From positions 1-64,000 of the forward strand of contig MCGO01000020.1 in NCBI GenBank assembly GCA_002104985.1: DNA of 64,000 nt, in the 5' to 3' direction. Within the stretch, counting starts at the first letter, position 1. Each line of letters starts with the position of its first letter. Under the pieces are notes generated by a model. The model was not told the DNA's origin. It was given only the letters and a program-made list of their open reading frames with translations, and made no database searches. Both the position numbers and the translations under genes were made by a program. This DNA is from Rhizoclosmatium globosum. Its lineage: Eukaryota > Chytridiomycota > Chytridiomycetes > Chytridiales > Chytriomycetaceae. Of the stretch, positions 44,544 to 54,511 are shown piece by piece.

Positions 44544-45875
44544 ATGCATGCACTCACCAGCCTTCCCACTGAAGTACTTTCACCAATCTTCCTCTGGGTA
44601 TCCATTCCAGAAGTATACAAATGCATCAGAATCTGCCGCCGAATCAAGGACATTGTCACATCGAAGCACTTTATCATTTCCGCGCTCAAACAATCAATAC
44701 CCCGCCTCCAGCACGAGCCCGATCAATCCACAGAATCGAGAAGCGACTTAATGAAACTCTTTTTCTCCGTTGCAGCTCCACCACCTCCTTGGATCCAAGA
44801 TGTGATTGTGGATGTGTATTGGCAAGACAATGTCCGCCTCACATATGACGTTCTGAACGAGTATATCGAGATAATGAATCGCTATGAAAACAGAAATACC
44901 ATACATCTGAGACCGAAAGTGAAGGAACCGAAGAAGATTGGATTCACGACGTCTTTGTGTCGTATGCCAAATTTAGCCGACCTGGAGTTAATCGGTATTA
45001 ATGGTCACATTCCGCCAGATATTGGACACCTTGGCAAACTGGAAAGTCTGAAATTGATACATTGCGATTTAACATCCCCACTTCCTGATGAAATTCAACT
45101 CTTAAAACAGCTACGACGATTAATTTTGTTTCAAACAACATGCTCAGGACCTTTTCCTGAAGTTATTTGCCAATTAGCGTCTTTGCGTGAACTGAAGTTT
45201 CGTTCAAAGTCACCCAGCACTTTTCTGAATGGAACCATTCCCGTTTCAATTGGAAATTTGACGAATCTGGAGATTCTGGATCTATCCGGCAACAACTTGA
45301 GTGGAAGTATTCCACCGGAAATTGGGGACCTAAAAGAGTTGATGATCTTGAATCTCGCAAGGAACAATTTTACTGGCGAGATTCCAGGAGAAATTGGACT
45401 ATTAACCAAACTCAAATCGATCCTTTTATCGGAAAACGAGCTGTCTGGACCTATTCCAGTACAAATTGGGAATTTGACGAAATTGTCCAGATTAATACTC
45501 CACCACAATCGCCTGTCAGTAATGCCAGATGAAATGAAACTGTTGCCAAATTTAACCCACCTTGACGTGTCCCACAATCAGTTTTCTGGAGCCATTCCTC
45601 TTGGAACCAAATATTTATCAAAGCTACGTGTGTTTTACTTTGGTGGAAACAACTTTTCTGGACCCATTCCTCCTTGGTTTACGGAATTACTACGATTGAA
45701 GGAACTCGAAATGTGTTCTGATCAATATAACCTGCCCGTCTCGACAGATTTTGTTAGACTCGTAAATGCGAATGAGATACGATGCTATTTTGACGGATCC
45801 CAGTGCAATGTAAAGAAACTAATCTTCTCCACGGGTCAAAGTCACCTTCAATTCTACATTGAAAATGATAATTGA
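44544..45875 (+). CDS. F-box-like protein with plant-type leucine-rich repeats
   Basis: The start at 44544 (MHALTSLPTEVLSPIFLWV) puts an F-box-like helix first. About ten LRRs follow from residue ~170, of the plant-specific form LxxLxxLxLxxNxLxGxIPxxIGxL. Examples are LEILDLSGNNLSGSIPPEIG and LKSILLSENELSGPIPVQIG. This LRR class is best known from plant receptor kinases, but here there is no signal peptide, membrane helix or kinase. The combination suggests an intracellular ubiquitin-ligase substrate receptor. It is one exon and has a relative at 60.45 kb. It is divergent from GDH2, sharing a ~300-bp upstream region. Confidence 0.8.
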   Translation: MHALTSLPTEVLSPIFLWVSIPEVYKCIRICRRIKDIVTSKHFIISALKQSIPRLQHEPDQSTESRSDLMKLFFSVAAPPPPWIQDVIVDVYWQDNVRLTYDVLNEYIEIMNRYENRNTIHLRPKVKEPKKIGFTTSLCRMPNLADLELIGINGHIPPDIGHLGKLESLKLIHCDLTSPLPDEIQLLKQLRRLILFQTTCSGPFPEVICQLASLRELKFRSKSPSTFLNGTIPVSIGNLTNLEILDLSGNNLSGSIPPEIGDLKELMILNLARNNFTGEIPGEIGLLTKLKSILLSENELSGPIPVQIGNLTKLSRLILHHNRLSVMPDEMKLLPNLTHLDVSHNQFSGAIPLGTKYLSKLRVFYFGGNNFSGPIPPWFTELLRLKELEMCSDQYNLPVSTDFVRLVNANEIRCYFDGSQCNVKKLIFSTGQSHLQFYIENDN

Positions 45876-46023
45876 ATTGAATCGATCAACAGCGCTACAG
45901 ACGATCTTGAGTCAAAAGCATATTTGCATCAAATGTACTTTTTTAGCTTATTCCCTTTTTGTCTACTCTCCACTTCTTCAATTTGTCTGTTCATTTGTCT
46001 CAAAAAAGAGCAGAAAGGGAACA

Positions 46024-46262
46024 TGTTCCCACTGACACGAAGCTTCGCCGCACTTCAAGTGCAACGACCACTTTCGCAGATTGTCGCACGTCAAGTAACA
46101 CCGGTTCGCAGCCTCGTAGTCACCTCAGTCGAAGGATGGAAGGAATGCAAAAAGTACCTTGATCTCGATCCAAAGGCGAAGGCGAAGATTGTTCCAAAGC
46201 CACGAGGTAATTTGAACTGGTCTCGATTGTATCCAGTGGAAGGTGGATGGTTGGACCTGTGA
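46024..46262 (+). CDS. small mitochondrial-leader protein
   Basis: The family is not recognised. The frame gives 79 residues from the Met at 46024. The first ~30 residues form a classic import leader rich in Arg, Ser and Leu with no acidic residue (FPLTRSFAALQVQ...VARQ). The rest is basic and Trp-containing (SVEGWKECKKYL, NLNWSRLYPVEGGWLDL). The upstream frame could extend it into a hydrophobic stretch but lacks support. It lies just ahead of mS41 on the same strand. Confidence 0.4.
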
Positions 46263-46318
46263 TGAAGGATGCGTTGTGAACTTGAAGACGTTTTGAAAGC
46301 CTTCTCCGAGCGCTGACA

Positions 46319-46825
46319 GTGGACCAGTGTACCGAACAGAAACGGAAATTCATAATGGATAAGATACAGGCGGGATGCGAAGTTCGTTGGACCATCAAAC
46401 AAATGTGCACAACATCAACCGTGTCCCAACTACCCAACACTGCACGTTCAAACTCTCTCTGGAACTTCAATATCTCAATCATCCTCAAACGAATCATTGA
46501 GCACCCAGTGACAACTAACACCCACTCCCACTCAACAGAAGGTGCATCATCCCCAAAAGAGTTCCTCACTTCTATCGGCCGAGGATGCGCAGACGTTGCC
46601 GACAAATTCAAATCATGGGACCATCTCTTCACAGCAACAAGCGATGAAATGGCGGACACACTCGCGATTCCCGTCAAGAAGCGAAAGTACATTTTGCAGT
46701 GGCGTGAATGGTTTAAGCGTGGTGTGGAGTTGAGGTCGATTGAATTGCCAGAGAGAAGTAAGAAGCATTTGAGGATTAAGAAGCAGGTGCAGTTGTTGAG
46801 ACTCAAGAAGAAGGGTTTGGCGTGA
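46319..46825 (+). CDS. FYV4: mitochondrial small-subunit ribosomal protein mS41 (IGR motif)
   Basis: The region around residues 80-135 matches the IGR motif of Fyv4/mS41: KEFLTSIGRGCADVADKFKSWDH, then DTLAIPVKKRKYILQWREW, where the IGRG and the Arg-rich helix are diagnostic. A basic C-terminal tail (KHLRIKKQVQLLRLKKK) would contact rRNA. The start is uncertain: the Met at 46319 or the one at 46403. The latter gives a better leader (TSTVSQLPNTARSNS). The next 370 bases up to RPS13 hold its promoter and show no gene. Confidence 0.75.
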   Translation: MDQCTEQKRKFIMDKIQAGCEVRWTIKQMCTTSTVSQLPNTARSNSLWNFNISIILKRIIEHPVTTNTHSHSTEGASSPKEFLTSIGRGCADVADKFKSWDHLFTATSDEMADTLAIPVKKRKYILQWREWFKRGVELRSIELPERSKKHLRIKKQVQLLRLKKKGLA

Positions 46826-47197
46826 TTGTTTGTATGCTTTGGGGGAAAACAGATGATTCAATGGTATGCATGGTGAAGGTATCTTTGTAAACAAATAAAA
46901 TACCTTGCAACTTGATTACAGTTTGGGTAAAATGGCGAGAGGAAGTTTGTGAGAGGGATGGTTGTGACTTTTAGCAGACACCCTCAAACTTTTCACCAAA
47001 CACCGTACGTATACCATCCATCACCACGTCCCCACCCATCATCAGCCATCATCAAAGAACGCAAGAGCATCCATTGCATGAATCAGATGAAGTCTGTAAA
47101 GCTGCGATGGCACTCTCCTCTATGACATCTTATCATTACGAACATCCCCCAACATGCACATACTCACACTACTCATCGCGCGCAGAACCAGCCAAAG

Positions 47198-48321
47198 ATG
47201 GGTCGTATGCATGCTCCAGGAAAGGGTATCTCCTCCAGTGCCCTCCCATACCGCCGCACCCCGGCCTCGTGGGTCAAGACCACGCCCGAGGAAGTTGTCG
47301 AGTCCATCTGCAAGCTCGCCAAGAAGGGTCTCGCGCCATCCCAGATCGGTGTCATCCTCAGAGACTCGCACGGTGTCGCCCAGGTCCGCTTCGTCACTGG
47401 TAACAAGATCTTGCGTATCCTCAAGACAAACGGTCTCGGCCCTGAGATCCCTGAGGACTTGTACCACTTGATCAAGAAGGCTGTTGCTGTCCGTAAGCAC
47501 CTTGAGAAGCACCGCAAGGATGCCGACTCTAAGTTCCGCTTGATTTTGATCGAGTCCCGTATCCACCGTCTTGCTCGTTACTACAAGACTGCCGGTCAGC
47601 TCGCTCCAAACTGGAAGTAGTGAGTATTTTCTTTTCTTTCCTCATATCATCCCATCCCTCCACTATTTGTCTGGAAACGAATATGCGGTGTTTGGTTTGG
47701 GGCTTGTCTTTTGCATTCGCCTGTAAGCCGTGACCTCTGTCTCAAACATGAGTGTGCAGTTGATTCAATTGGAGTGATATCCATGTCGGCGCATTCCTCG
47801 TTGAGCACAATGTCACGCTACGGATCCAAAGTCGAGTTAGTGTACTGTTTCGATCGTAAGCGGTGATACGCTACATCGTCAGTACCTTTCCCAACCAATA
47901 TTTACCACTGCAGCGTGTTGTTGAGTCTCGTGTTCGCGGATGTTTTCGAAAACTCTTTGCTTGCGTTTCCTGAAGGAGCCTTCTGTCACCGTCAAATGTT
48001 GCGATAAAAGCCATCGTATTCCTTCCTACCTTGTCGTCTTCGCGCGATGGTACAGAACGGATGTGTTGGGTTGACGTGATGATCAAAAGGCTCTTTGTTT
48101 TCGAAAAGTACCGCTTCCCAGCCAACAAACGTTTTCCCTTCAATATGGACAGATGCTTTGTGGTTTGCAAAATACTAGCGTTGACTTGATACACTTCGCT
48201 CTTCGTGTTGTCCCTTTCATTTCTTCCTTTTTGCTTACTCTGCTCTTGTCGTCATTGAAACCTTGTGATACTAATCCATATAAACAGCGAGGCTGCCACT
48301 GCTTCTACCCTCGTTGCTTAA
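47198..48321 (+). CDS. RPS13: cytosolic ribosomal protein uS15 (RPS13) with a 668-bp intron
   Basis: Exon 1 (47198-47619) encodes [20 protein letters not shown] through LAPNWKY. Exon 2 (48288-48321) gives [10 protein letters not shown] and the stop, which matches the universal C-terminus of the family. The protein is about 151 residues, as usual, and sits near the subunit interface of the 40S ribosome. Codon use is strongly biased to C-ending codons, as in highly expressed genes. The intron is more than ten times the local norm. It was examined for a small nucleolar RNA: a C-box-like GTGATGA lies at 48076, but no matching D box was found. Confidence 0.95.
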
Positions 48322-48547
48322 GGAACCGGTCTGGATTCTGCACTTTGGTCCATTTTTGCTGCTCTATTCCCGGTTTCAAGATGTTTTCTCTGTTTTTATG
48401 TTGTAATGATGTGAAAGGGGAGGAAGTATTGAGTGGCGTGAATAGATGTCTTCTTTAAATAACCCTTTTTATGAAATACATGCTTGTATGTAGTAAAGTT
48501 GTAATTTTAGCTTGTCAATATTTCTTGGCTTCAAACATCAGCTTAGT

Positions 48548-49523
48548 ATGACACAGAACACACCGCTGCAATCTTTACTTGTCACGCTCAAGGCACAACT
48601 ACAAGAAATCTCTTCTGATAAGGGCGAAGCTCCAAACTCGGTCGTGATTTCTCTGGTTGATTATATCCTTTGTCGACTTGGTACTCGTCGATCAATGATT
48701 CACTAAACTAAAACCACCCAAAGAAACCCAAACCAAAACGACTCTCCTCAGTAACTCTTTAACAGTTCACGACATCCTTTCCCTTCTGGCCTCAACCCTT
48801 TCAAAATCACAATCCTCAACCAACAGTACTACTTATAATGCACACGAAGAATCGCCCTTCCTCCTTTTCCACGATCAAACCACCGAAGAATCAACCCGAA
48901 AACTAAGCCACAGAATCCGGAGAATCGCGTCTTTCCTCCTCGACAACATTGACCCCACTTCACAAACCAACACCAACAACCCTTCCTGCACCGCACCAAA
49001 AGACGTCCAAAAATACATGACCCAAACAATAACCGACGCCAAAGAAATGCTCCAGCTCTGCAAAAACCGTCCAGACGACACGAAAATAACAATCTGCGAA
49101 AAGGTCTCTCCCCTCCCAACCCCTCCCCCCCATTTTCAAAACTAACCAACCTCACCTCTCAAGATCCTCCGCCTCCTAGAATCCCGCCACTTCTGGCTAA
49201 CAGAAGGCCACGACACATACACCCAAATCGGAACCCCCCTGAAACCACACCACATCCGCGTCCACCCCTCCTGCCCCGCCTGCATAGAATACCTGCGCAC
49301 AAGCGCCGGACGAAACGTGTTTACGGTGTTTCAGGAGTGTTGTATTGAGATGCAGACGCGGGTGTTGGATGTGATTACGGAGGGGGGTGTGAAGGAGAGG
49401 CGGAGGGCTGCGAATGGGAGGGTTGATGCGTTTTTGAGGGGGGTTGGGGAGGAAGGGAGGAGGAGGAGGGGGGTTGTTGAAGGGGTTGTGAGGGGGTTGG
49501 AGGGGTTGGCGGAGGTGACTTGA
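48548..49523 (+). CDS. unrecognised protein, paralogue 1 of the CPxC/ECCIEMQT pair
   Basis: Three exons: 48548-48680, 48766-49103 and 49164-49523. The product is mainly helical, about 275 residues. The conserved C-terminal part has HPSCPACIEYL, then FQECCIEMQTRVLDVI and ERRRAANGRVDAFL. This is shared almost word for word with the gene at 54.5 kb. The N-terminal exon (VVISLVDYILCRLG) is also shared (VIVSLVDFSLSRLG). CPxC plus ECC could form a metal site. No known family comes to mind. The last 100 bases are extremely G-rich and encode a GEEGRRRRGVV tail unlike the partner. Confidence 0.6.
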
Positions 49524-49616
49524 TGGCGTACAGAGTGATGGCTTATTCGTAGCTTGTTGTAAGTTTGGAATATGAAGTCTTTTGAAACTGGAGGAGGTAA
49601 TCATCAAATCTCTGAG

Positions 49617-50250
49617 CTATATCAAATAATTATTCAAAGCACATAAAAAAAGGGAAACAAAAAACAAAGAAGTATTGCCGTTTTTTTGTGTGATTTTAGG
49701 ACATTTCGTTATTCCCTTGAGATGCTTCGCAAAACACGAGCCAGATTTGGGATCGCTGTTTTCTTGCTTCAGCTCTTGGATTTCTGATTTGAGAGCTTGG
49801 AATTCGGTTTGGTGTTTGCACACCATCTTTGTAAGCCAATTCATCCATGACAATTTTGGCACTGCGCCTGAAACTTTCACTTGGCACGACTTTGTTAAAG
49901 TTCGTAGTTGAATGAGTTTTCCGCTACTCCACTATAACACATCACTTTTCGTTTGACATCATGTAATACCAATTAAGTCGAAAACAAACAACTGTCATTA
50001 TCATGCCTTATTTTATAAGGGGCTCTCAAAACAATCATTGTAAATTGTTTATTTGGGTAAATCGAAACCAGAAGAAAAGTTCGTCAGTATGCTTAAAATT
50101 CGTTAATCTGATTATCTGCATTGAATCTTCATAGCTCGACTTCTGTCTGTATCTGCTTCGTTTGCCCGGCATCTGGCTTCAAGATATCGAAGACGAGACT
50201 CCAGCGTGTTTGCTTATATTCTGTTAGAATACAAGGATCCATCGTGTCTT
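49617..50250 (-). pseudogene. degraded coiled-coil gene copy A and its conserved flank
   Basis: On the minus strand 49780-49880 encodes KLSWMNWLTKMVCKHQTEF, and about 50110-50230 encodes LESRLRYLEARCRANEADT. Between them (49940-50070) lies a non-coding block, CACTTTTCGTTTGACATCAT through GGGGCTCTC and TTGTTTATTTGGG. All three parts recur near 52.4-52.8 and 53.0-53.6 kb. Stops and frame changes mark this copy as a relic. Confidence 0.55.
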
Positions 50251-50335
50251 TTTAGTTTTGCCTTCCACAACATTCTCAATTTTATTCCCTTCAGAAGAAA
50301 CCCCAGCCAGCTTTAACTTCAATATTTATTTAATT

Positions 50336-52305
50336 ATGATTCATCTGTTTTCAAAGTCGGTTCGGCCATTGAGTCGATGGACCCACACCAGCTTCAGACA
50401 GCGCACATTGAGCACAATTCCAAGTGCAATCCGCGGATCGACATCAACAACCAAGCATCGATCGACTGGAATTGGACTTGGGCTTGGACTTGGATTGACA
50501 CTTGGACTCGGCCTGTCCCTCGCTCGAACCGAACCGCTTTCACTCGATTCGGCGACTCAAACGCAAATTAAAAGTGATTTAAAACTATCTCAAAATGAGG
50601 CAAAGTGCGTGGCAAAACAGGAACCACGTCAAAGTCGCATTCAACTTGTTCTTGGTTTTGCCCGCATTTGCTTTCGAACTCTGTCGCTTGGCCTTGTCTT
50701 TGCTCCGCTGTTTGTTCTGTTTCCTGTGTGGCTTGTTGTGAAGGGCGATTGGTGGTTGGATCTGGCGACAGCGACTTGCGGGCTGGCGGGTGAGTGCCTT
50801 GAGTACCTGGAACAACGAATAACGTATCAATAAGGACCTATCTATATTAAGTTGTGTCAGTGGGTCGCCATGAGACAAGACTTGTTCTCTCAAGAAGTGT
50901 GTACAGCTTTTGCTAAACTGCAGTCAAACTCCCCTCCTCATGCATTCAAACATACGCGCGAAATTGTGGAAGAAATGTTGAACGATCCTTTGAATGGTTT
51001 TATGACTGCGAATGGCAAACGACTGGTGATTGAAGATGTATTTGTTGAATTTAATCCTATTCCTGTTGGCGTTGGAGCTGTCGCACAAGTTCATCGTGCA
51101 GTACTGAAACCTCAATATGTACCATCTGATATTATTGGGTCGAAAGGCACTGAAGCGCTTGTCGCTGTGAAGGTCTTGCATCCTGGAATCGTTCCCTTGA
51201 TTGAGATGGATTTGACTTTGCTTCAACTCGGCGGAAAACTGGTTAATATGGTCATGCCCGGCGCAAAATATTTGGCAATTGATGAAGAATTGGAAACATT
51301 TGCTGGTACGGCTGAATAACTTTACTCCAGGCATCATTTTCACTCTATCCAACACAGATATGATGCGTCGACAACTCGATCTATCAATCGAACACAATAA
51401 CTTAATCCGCTTTCGAGAAAACTTTGGTACTCCCAAAAAGGGCGAAGTGAAATTAGACGTGTCCTTCCCAGCCCCCATAATTGGCACTCCCCAAGTAATG
51501 ATGGAGGAATTCTGTGACGGAATCCGCTGTACAACCATTTTAGAAATGGAAGGGGGAATGGGCGGCACATTCGACGAACAAGTCATCAAAATCGGATTAC
51601 CAGCCTTCATTGTACATCACCTTTATCTCCTCCAAACCCTTAATTCCTAACCGCTTTCCCTCCCCACAGCGTATGATAATGAAACACAACTTCATCCACG
51701 CTGACCTCCACGCCGGAAACATGCTCCTAACCTTCAAAAAACCTTCCTCCTCCTCAACACCCCCCGAATTCGCTCCCCCCTCCCTCTACAAAACCTTCCA
51801 CTCCTCACCCACCTCAACCCGCCGCGAAATCCTCGAAACCCTCAAATCCCAAGGCTACATCCCGCACCTAATATTCCTCGACGTAGGTCTAACCGCAACC
51901 CTCTCCCCCAAATCCCTCGAAAACATCCGCCTCGTCGCGTCAGCAGCCCTCAACGGCGACGGCGACAAAATGGCAGACCTGTTCATATCGCGATGCCGGG
52001 ACCCGGGTCTCGTGATTGAGAAGGAGGAAGCAAGGGCGAGGATGAGGCGGATGGTGGATGATGTCGGGCTTGCGGCGGGGGCGAATACGGTGGGTGCTGT
52101 GTTGCCGTTGAGTAAACTTAAGAGCGCGGAGGTGTTACGACAGGCTGCGGATTTCTTTCGGCGGCATCGGATTGGGCTTGATGGGGAGTGGGTTGGACTT
52201 TTTGTTGCGGCTGTGCTTGTGGAAGGGGTTGCGAGGAAGTTGGGGGGTGATGTGGATGTGCTTGAGGTTGTTGTTGATGAGGTTCCTGACGGGTTTGTTG
52301 TTTGA
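50336..52305 (+). CDS. ABC1/ADCK (UbiB-family) atypical kinase, mitochondrial, ADCK2-like
   Basis: UbiB-family proteins support coenzyme Q synthesis or lipid handling in mitochondria. Four exons: 50336-50789, 50835-51305, 51358-51611 and 51670-52305. After a Ser/Arg-rich leader and two hydrophobic stretches comes the family KxGQ motif, read here as GPIYIKLCQW; this places Cys where Gly is usual. The Ala-rich nucleotide loop (VGVGAVAQVHRAVL), the Lys in VAVKVLHPG, the catalytic NFIHADLHAGNML and the metal-binding FLDVGLTATL follow. The exon 1/2 join was chosen because it restores the KxGQ Lys. Exon 4 is much more GC-rich than exons 2 and 3. Confidence 0.88.
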
Positions 52306-52389
52306 ATTGACAATAAAAGGGGGAATAAAGGAACTTTTCGATAACTTTAAGAATTTGCATTGAGAGCTCTGTTTTAATTCTGGAATTCA

Positions 52390-52790
52390 CCTTTGCGAGA
52401 AAGTTTGGATTTCATTTTGGAGTTTAATACCATCTTTGAAAGCCAATATATCCATGACAGTTTTGGCGCAGCTGCTGGCACGACCACCTGGTTGGGCTCT
52501 GTTGGAATATGCACTTCAGATTCATCGATCGAATTCTATTATTGGTACGAGAGTTGGAGTGAAGCCAACCACTGGATTCTACTGTTCTTCTTGAATTGTT
52601 GGCGCACTCGCTATCCACGAAGCTCTCTGTAAATTCACTTGAAGAACACACCACTTTTCGTTTGATATCATATAAATATGCACATAAATTCCAAAGCAAA
52701 CCACTGTCATTTTCATAGGTTATTTTATGAGGGGCTCTCTCAAAGGAATCATCATAAACGTTGTTTGTTTGGTGCATTGACAGAGGACAA
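52390..52790 (-). pseudogene. degraded coiled-coil gene copy B and flank
   Basis: The minus strand at about 52400-52480 encodes KLSWIYWLSKMV, matching copies A and C. At 52651-52775 it carries the same non-coding block (CACTTTTCGTTTGATATCAT ... GGGGCTCTC ... TTGTTTGTTTGG). No full frame survives. The interval 52.8-53.0 kb that follows shows no gene. Confidence 0.5.
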
Positions 52791-53180
52791 ATATATGCTT
52801 AGGCTGCAGTGACCGGGATCCTGTCTAGTGGGTTTGGGTCACTGCCAAAGAGGTCAAGGGAGGGCATTTCTCAAGAGTGGTGGCCTGAATTTTTTTCCTT
52901 TGAAGTTGATGGGTGCATTCAAATTAGTGGTTTGGGTTTCCCAGAGGGAAGAGGGTGAGAAGATGCTGGCAGTGGCAATAAGGTAGAAGCAGAAGTATAA
53001 GTCACCCGAAACACATCACTTTTTGTTTGATATCATTTAGATGTGCCTAAAAAGGGCAAGTGCAACTACTGTCATTTTCATGCATTATTTATAAAGGGTT
53101 CTCGCATCATTGTACAACCATTGTTTATTTACTAGATTGAAACCAGAATTAGAGCACAAACCAAAAAGGTGCAAGGATGC

Positions 53181-53585
53181 TTAAAGTTTATTAATCTGCC
53201 TTGAATCTTCACCCACATCATTCATATCCACAGCTGCTCCGTTTGCCTGGAATCTGGCTTCAAGACAATCAAGACGGATTCTGATATCATCCAACAGAAT
53301 ACAGGTATCCATCGCGTCTTCTTCTCCACTAGTTGCAGCCAAACCGCGTAACGCCACAGCGTTTCTTTCGATTCTGGCTTCAAGGGCGTTAAGTCTTGAT
53401 TCATTTTCCATCACATTTTTAGTCAACCAGATAAGCCACGAGAGTGTCATGAAAGCTGGTTCAGTGTTTTGATGTCTTCTGGAGGAGCTGGGAGCCTCTC
53501 TCGGAATGGGGACAGACGTCACATTCTCAGTGCTTCTTGGGCGGCTACCTGCCCCGTGCTCAATAAGAGTAGTGTTGCTTGACAT
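53181..53585 (-). CDS. coiled-coil hypothetical protein, intact member of the local repeat family (copy C)
   Basis: The Met at 53585 gives 134 residues: a polar leader, then LSWLIWLTKNVMENESRLNALEARIERNAVALR and a second helix IRIRLDCLEARFQANG. The two EAR-containing heptad segments would form a short coiled coil after an amphipathic Trp-rich helix. Its 3' flank (53015-53170) repeats the block seen in copies A and B. Upstream the frame stays open to 53780, so a longer start is possible. Function is unknown. Confidence 0.45.
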   Translation of the reverse strand: MSSNTTLIEHGAGSRPRSTENVTSVPIPREAPSSSRRHQNTEPAFMTLSWLIWLTKNVMENESRLNALEARIERNAVALRGLAATSGEEDAMDTCILLDDIRIRLDCLEARFQANGAAVDMNDVGEDSRQINKL

Positions 53586-53792
53586 TCCTTGTATGATTCG
53601 GATTGTAGGGGTGGGTTTTTTGGAAACTGGTTTTTTCCTGTTACCAGTTTGTTCCGCAAATAGCCACCACAAGAGGCGCACAATTGCCCGAACATGTTTT
53701 TTCGGATTGTTTGTTTGTTTTTTGGATGGAATAACGTGTCGGTGACAAATTCCAAAGTTCGATGACGGACTATAGCTCAAAAAATCATTACT

Positions 53793-54345
53793 TTATTCGA
53801 CGTTTGCCATACTCGTTCCATTACTACACTTATCATAAATCTTTCGATAAAGTGAACGAGGAATAGGAAGCAACTTAGCACGGACATCAGTCAATTCATT
53901 GGTAAGGAGCGGAAGTTCAGCAACCAAGAAGAGACCATCCGTCTCCCCAAAACTAATCAACGGGGACTTAAGAACAAGCGGAACGTCCAACTTCAAGTTT
54001 TCAAGAAGTTTGAGTTCAAGCTCGACAGGAACATCGAGTTTCAAAGTCTCCAGCAGCTGTAGCTCAATTTCAAGATCCGTGAGCAAGTATTTGGAGGAAC
54101 CAGAATGGAGCATATCGAAACTGAATGAGGGCACCATGATTGCTTTCGCGACAACTAACGAAGGTTCTTTGATTGGATTTGGTTTCCAGAGGGACAAGGG
54201 CTGTGGTGCCGTCACGGACGAATCGTTGGTGTGTGATTCTTGTGATTTGAGATGGGACGGAAAAGTCTACAACGACAGTGGCGTAGCTTGTATCATCGGG
54301 AAGGACAATAGGGAGGCTAGTAGATGCAATAATTGGGAGGGGCAT
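53793..54345 (-). CDS. hypothetical leucine-rich helical protein, 5' part unresolved
   Basis: The frame from 54215 to 53793 is open. It contains an internal duplication: LLETLKLDVPVELELK followed by LLENLKLDVPLVLK, an amphipathic pattern. An overlapping frame from 54345 (MPLPIIASTSLPIVLPDDT) may be the true N-terminus joined by a small intron, but no convincing splice pair was found. The family is unknown. Confidence 0.35.
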
Positions 54346-54511
54346 TGGTTACGTGTTCTCGGTGATTGAGCTTTTTTTGATCTATTTCTGGGTGTTTCGG
54401 TTTTTGGAGAAGGCGTCTCGTTTTCCTTGAGTATTATTCTGAGTTTTAATGTAATAATGTCTGGGAAAGAGGAATAATCCTAAACGTGTATAAATCTTCC
54501 TCAGAACTCCA

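Noticed and set aside
47640..48285. Box C/D snoRNA in the RPS13 intron
   Set aside because: Only a C-box-like GTGATGA was found. No CTGA at 60-110 nt downstream and no terminal stem could be seen, so no RNA gene is called.
48153..48458. Frame of 101 codons inside and after the RPS13 intron
   Set aside because: It crosses the RPS13 splice acceptor and last exon and has no coding features.
51855..52313. Thr/Ser-rich minus-strand frame opposite the ADCK kinase last exon
   Set aside because: Antisense shadow of a GC-rich exon; low-complexity product.
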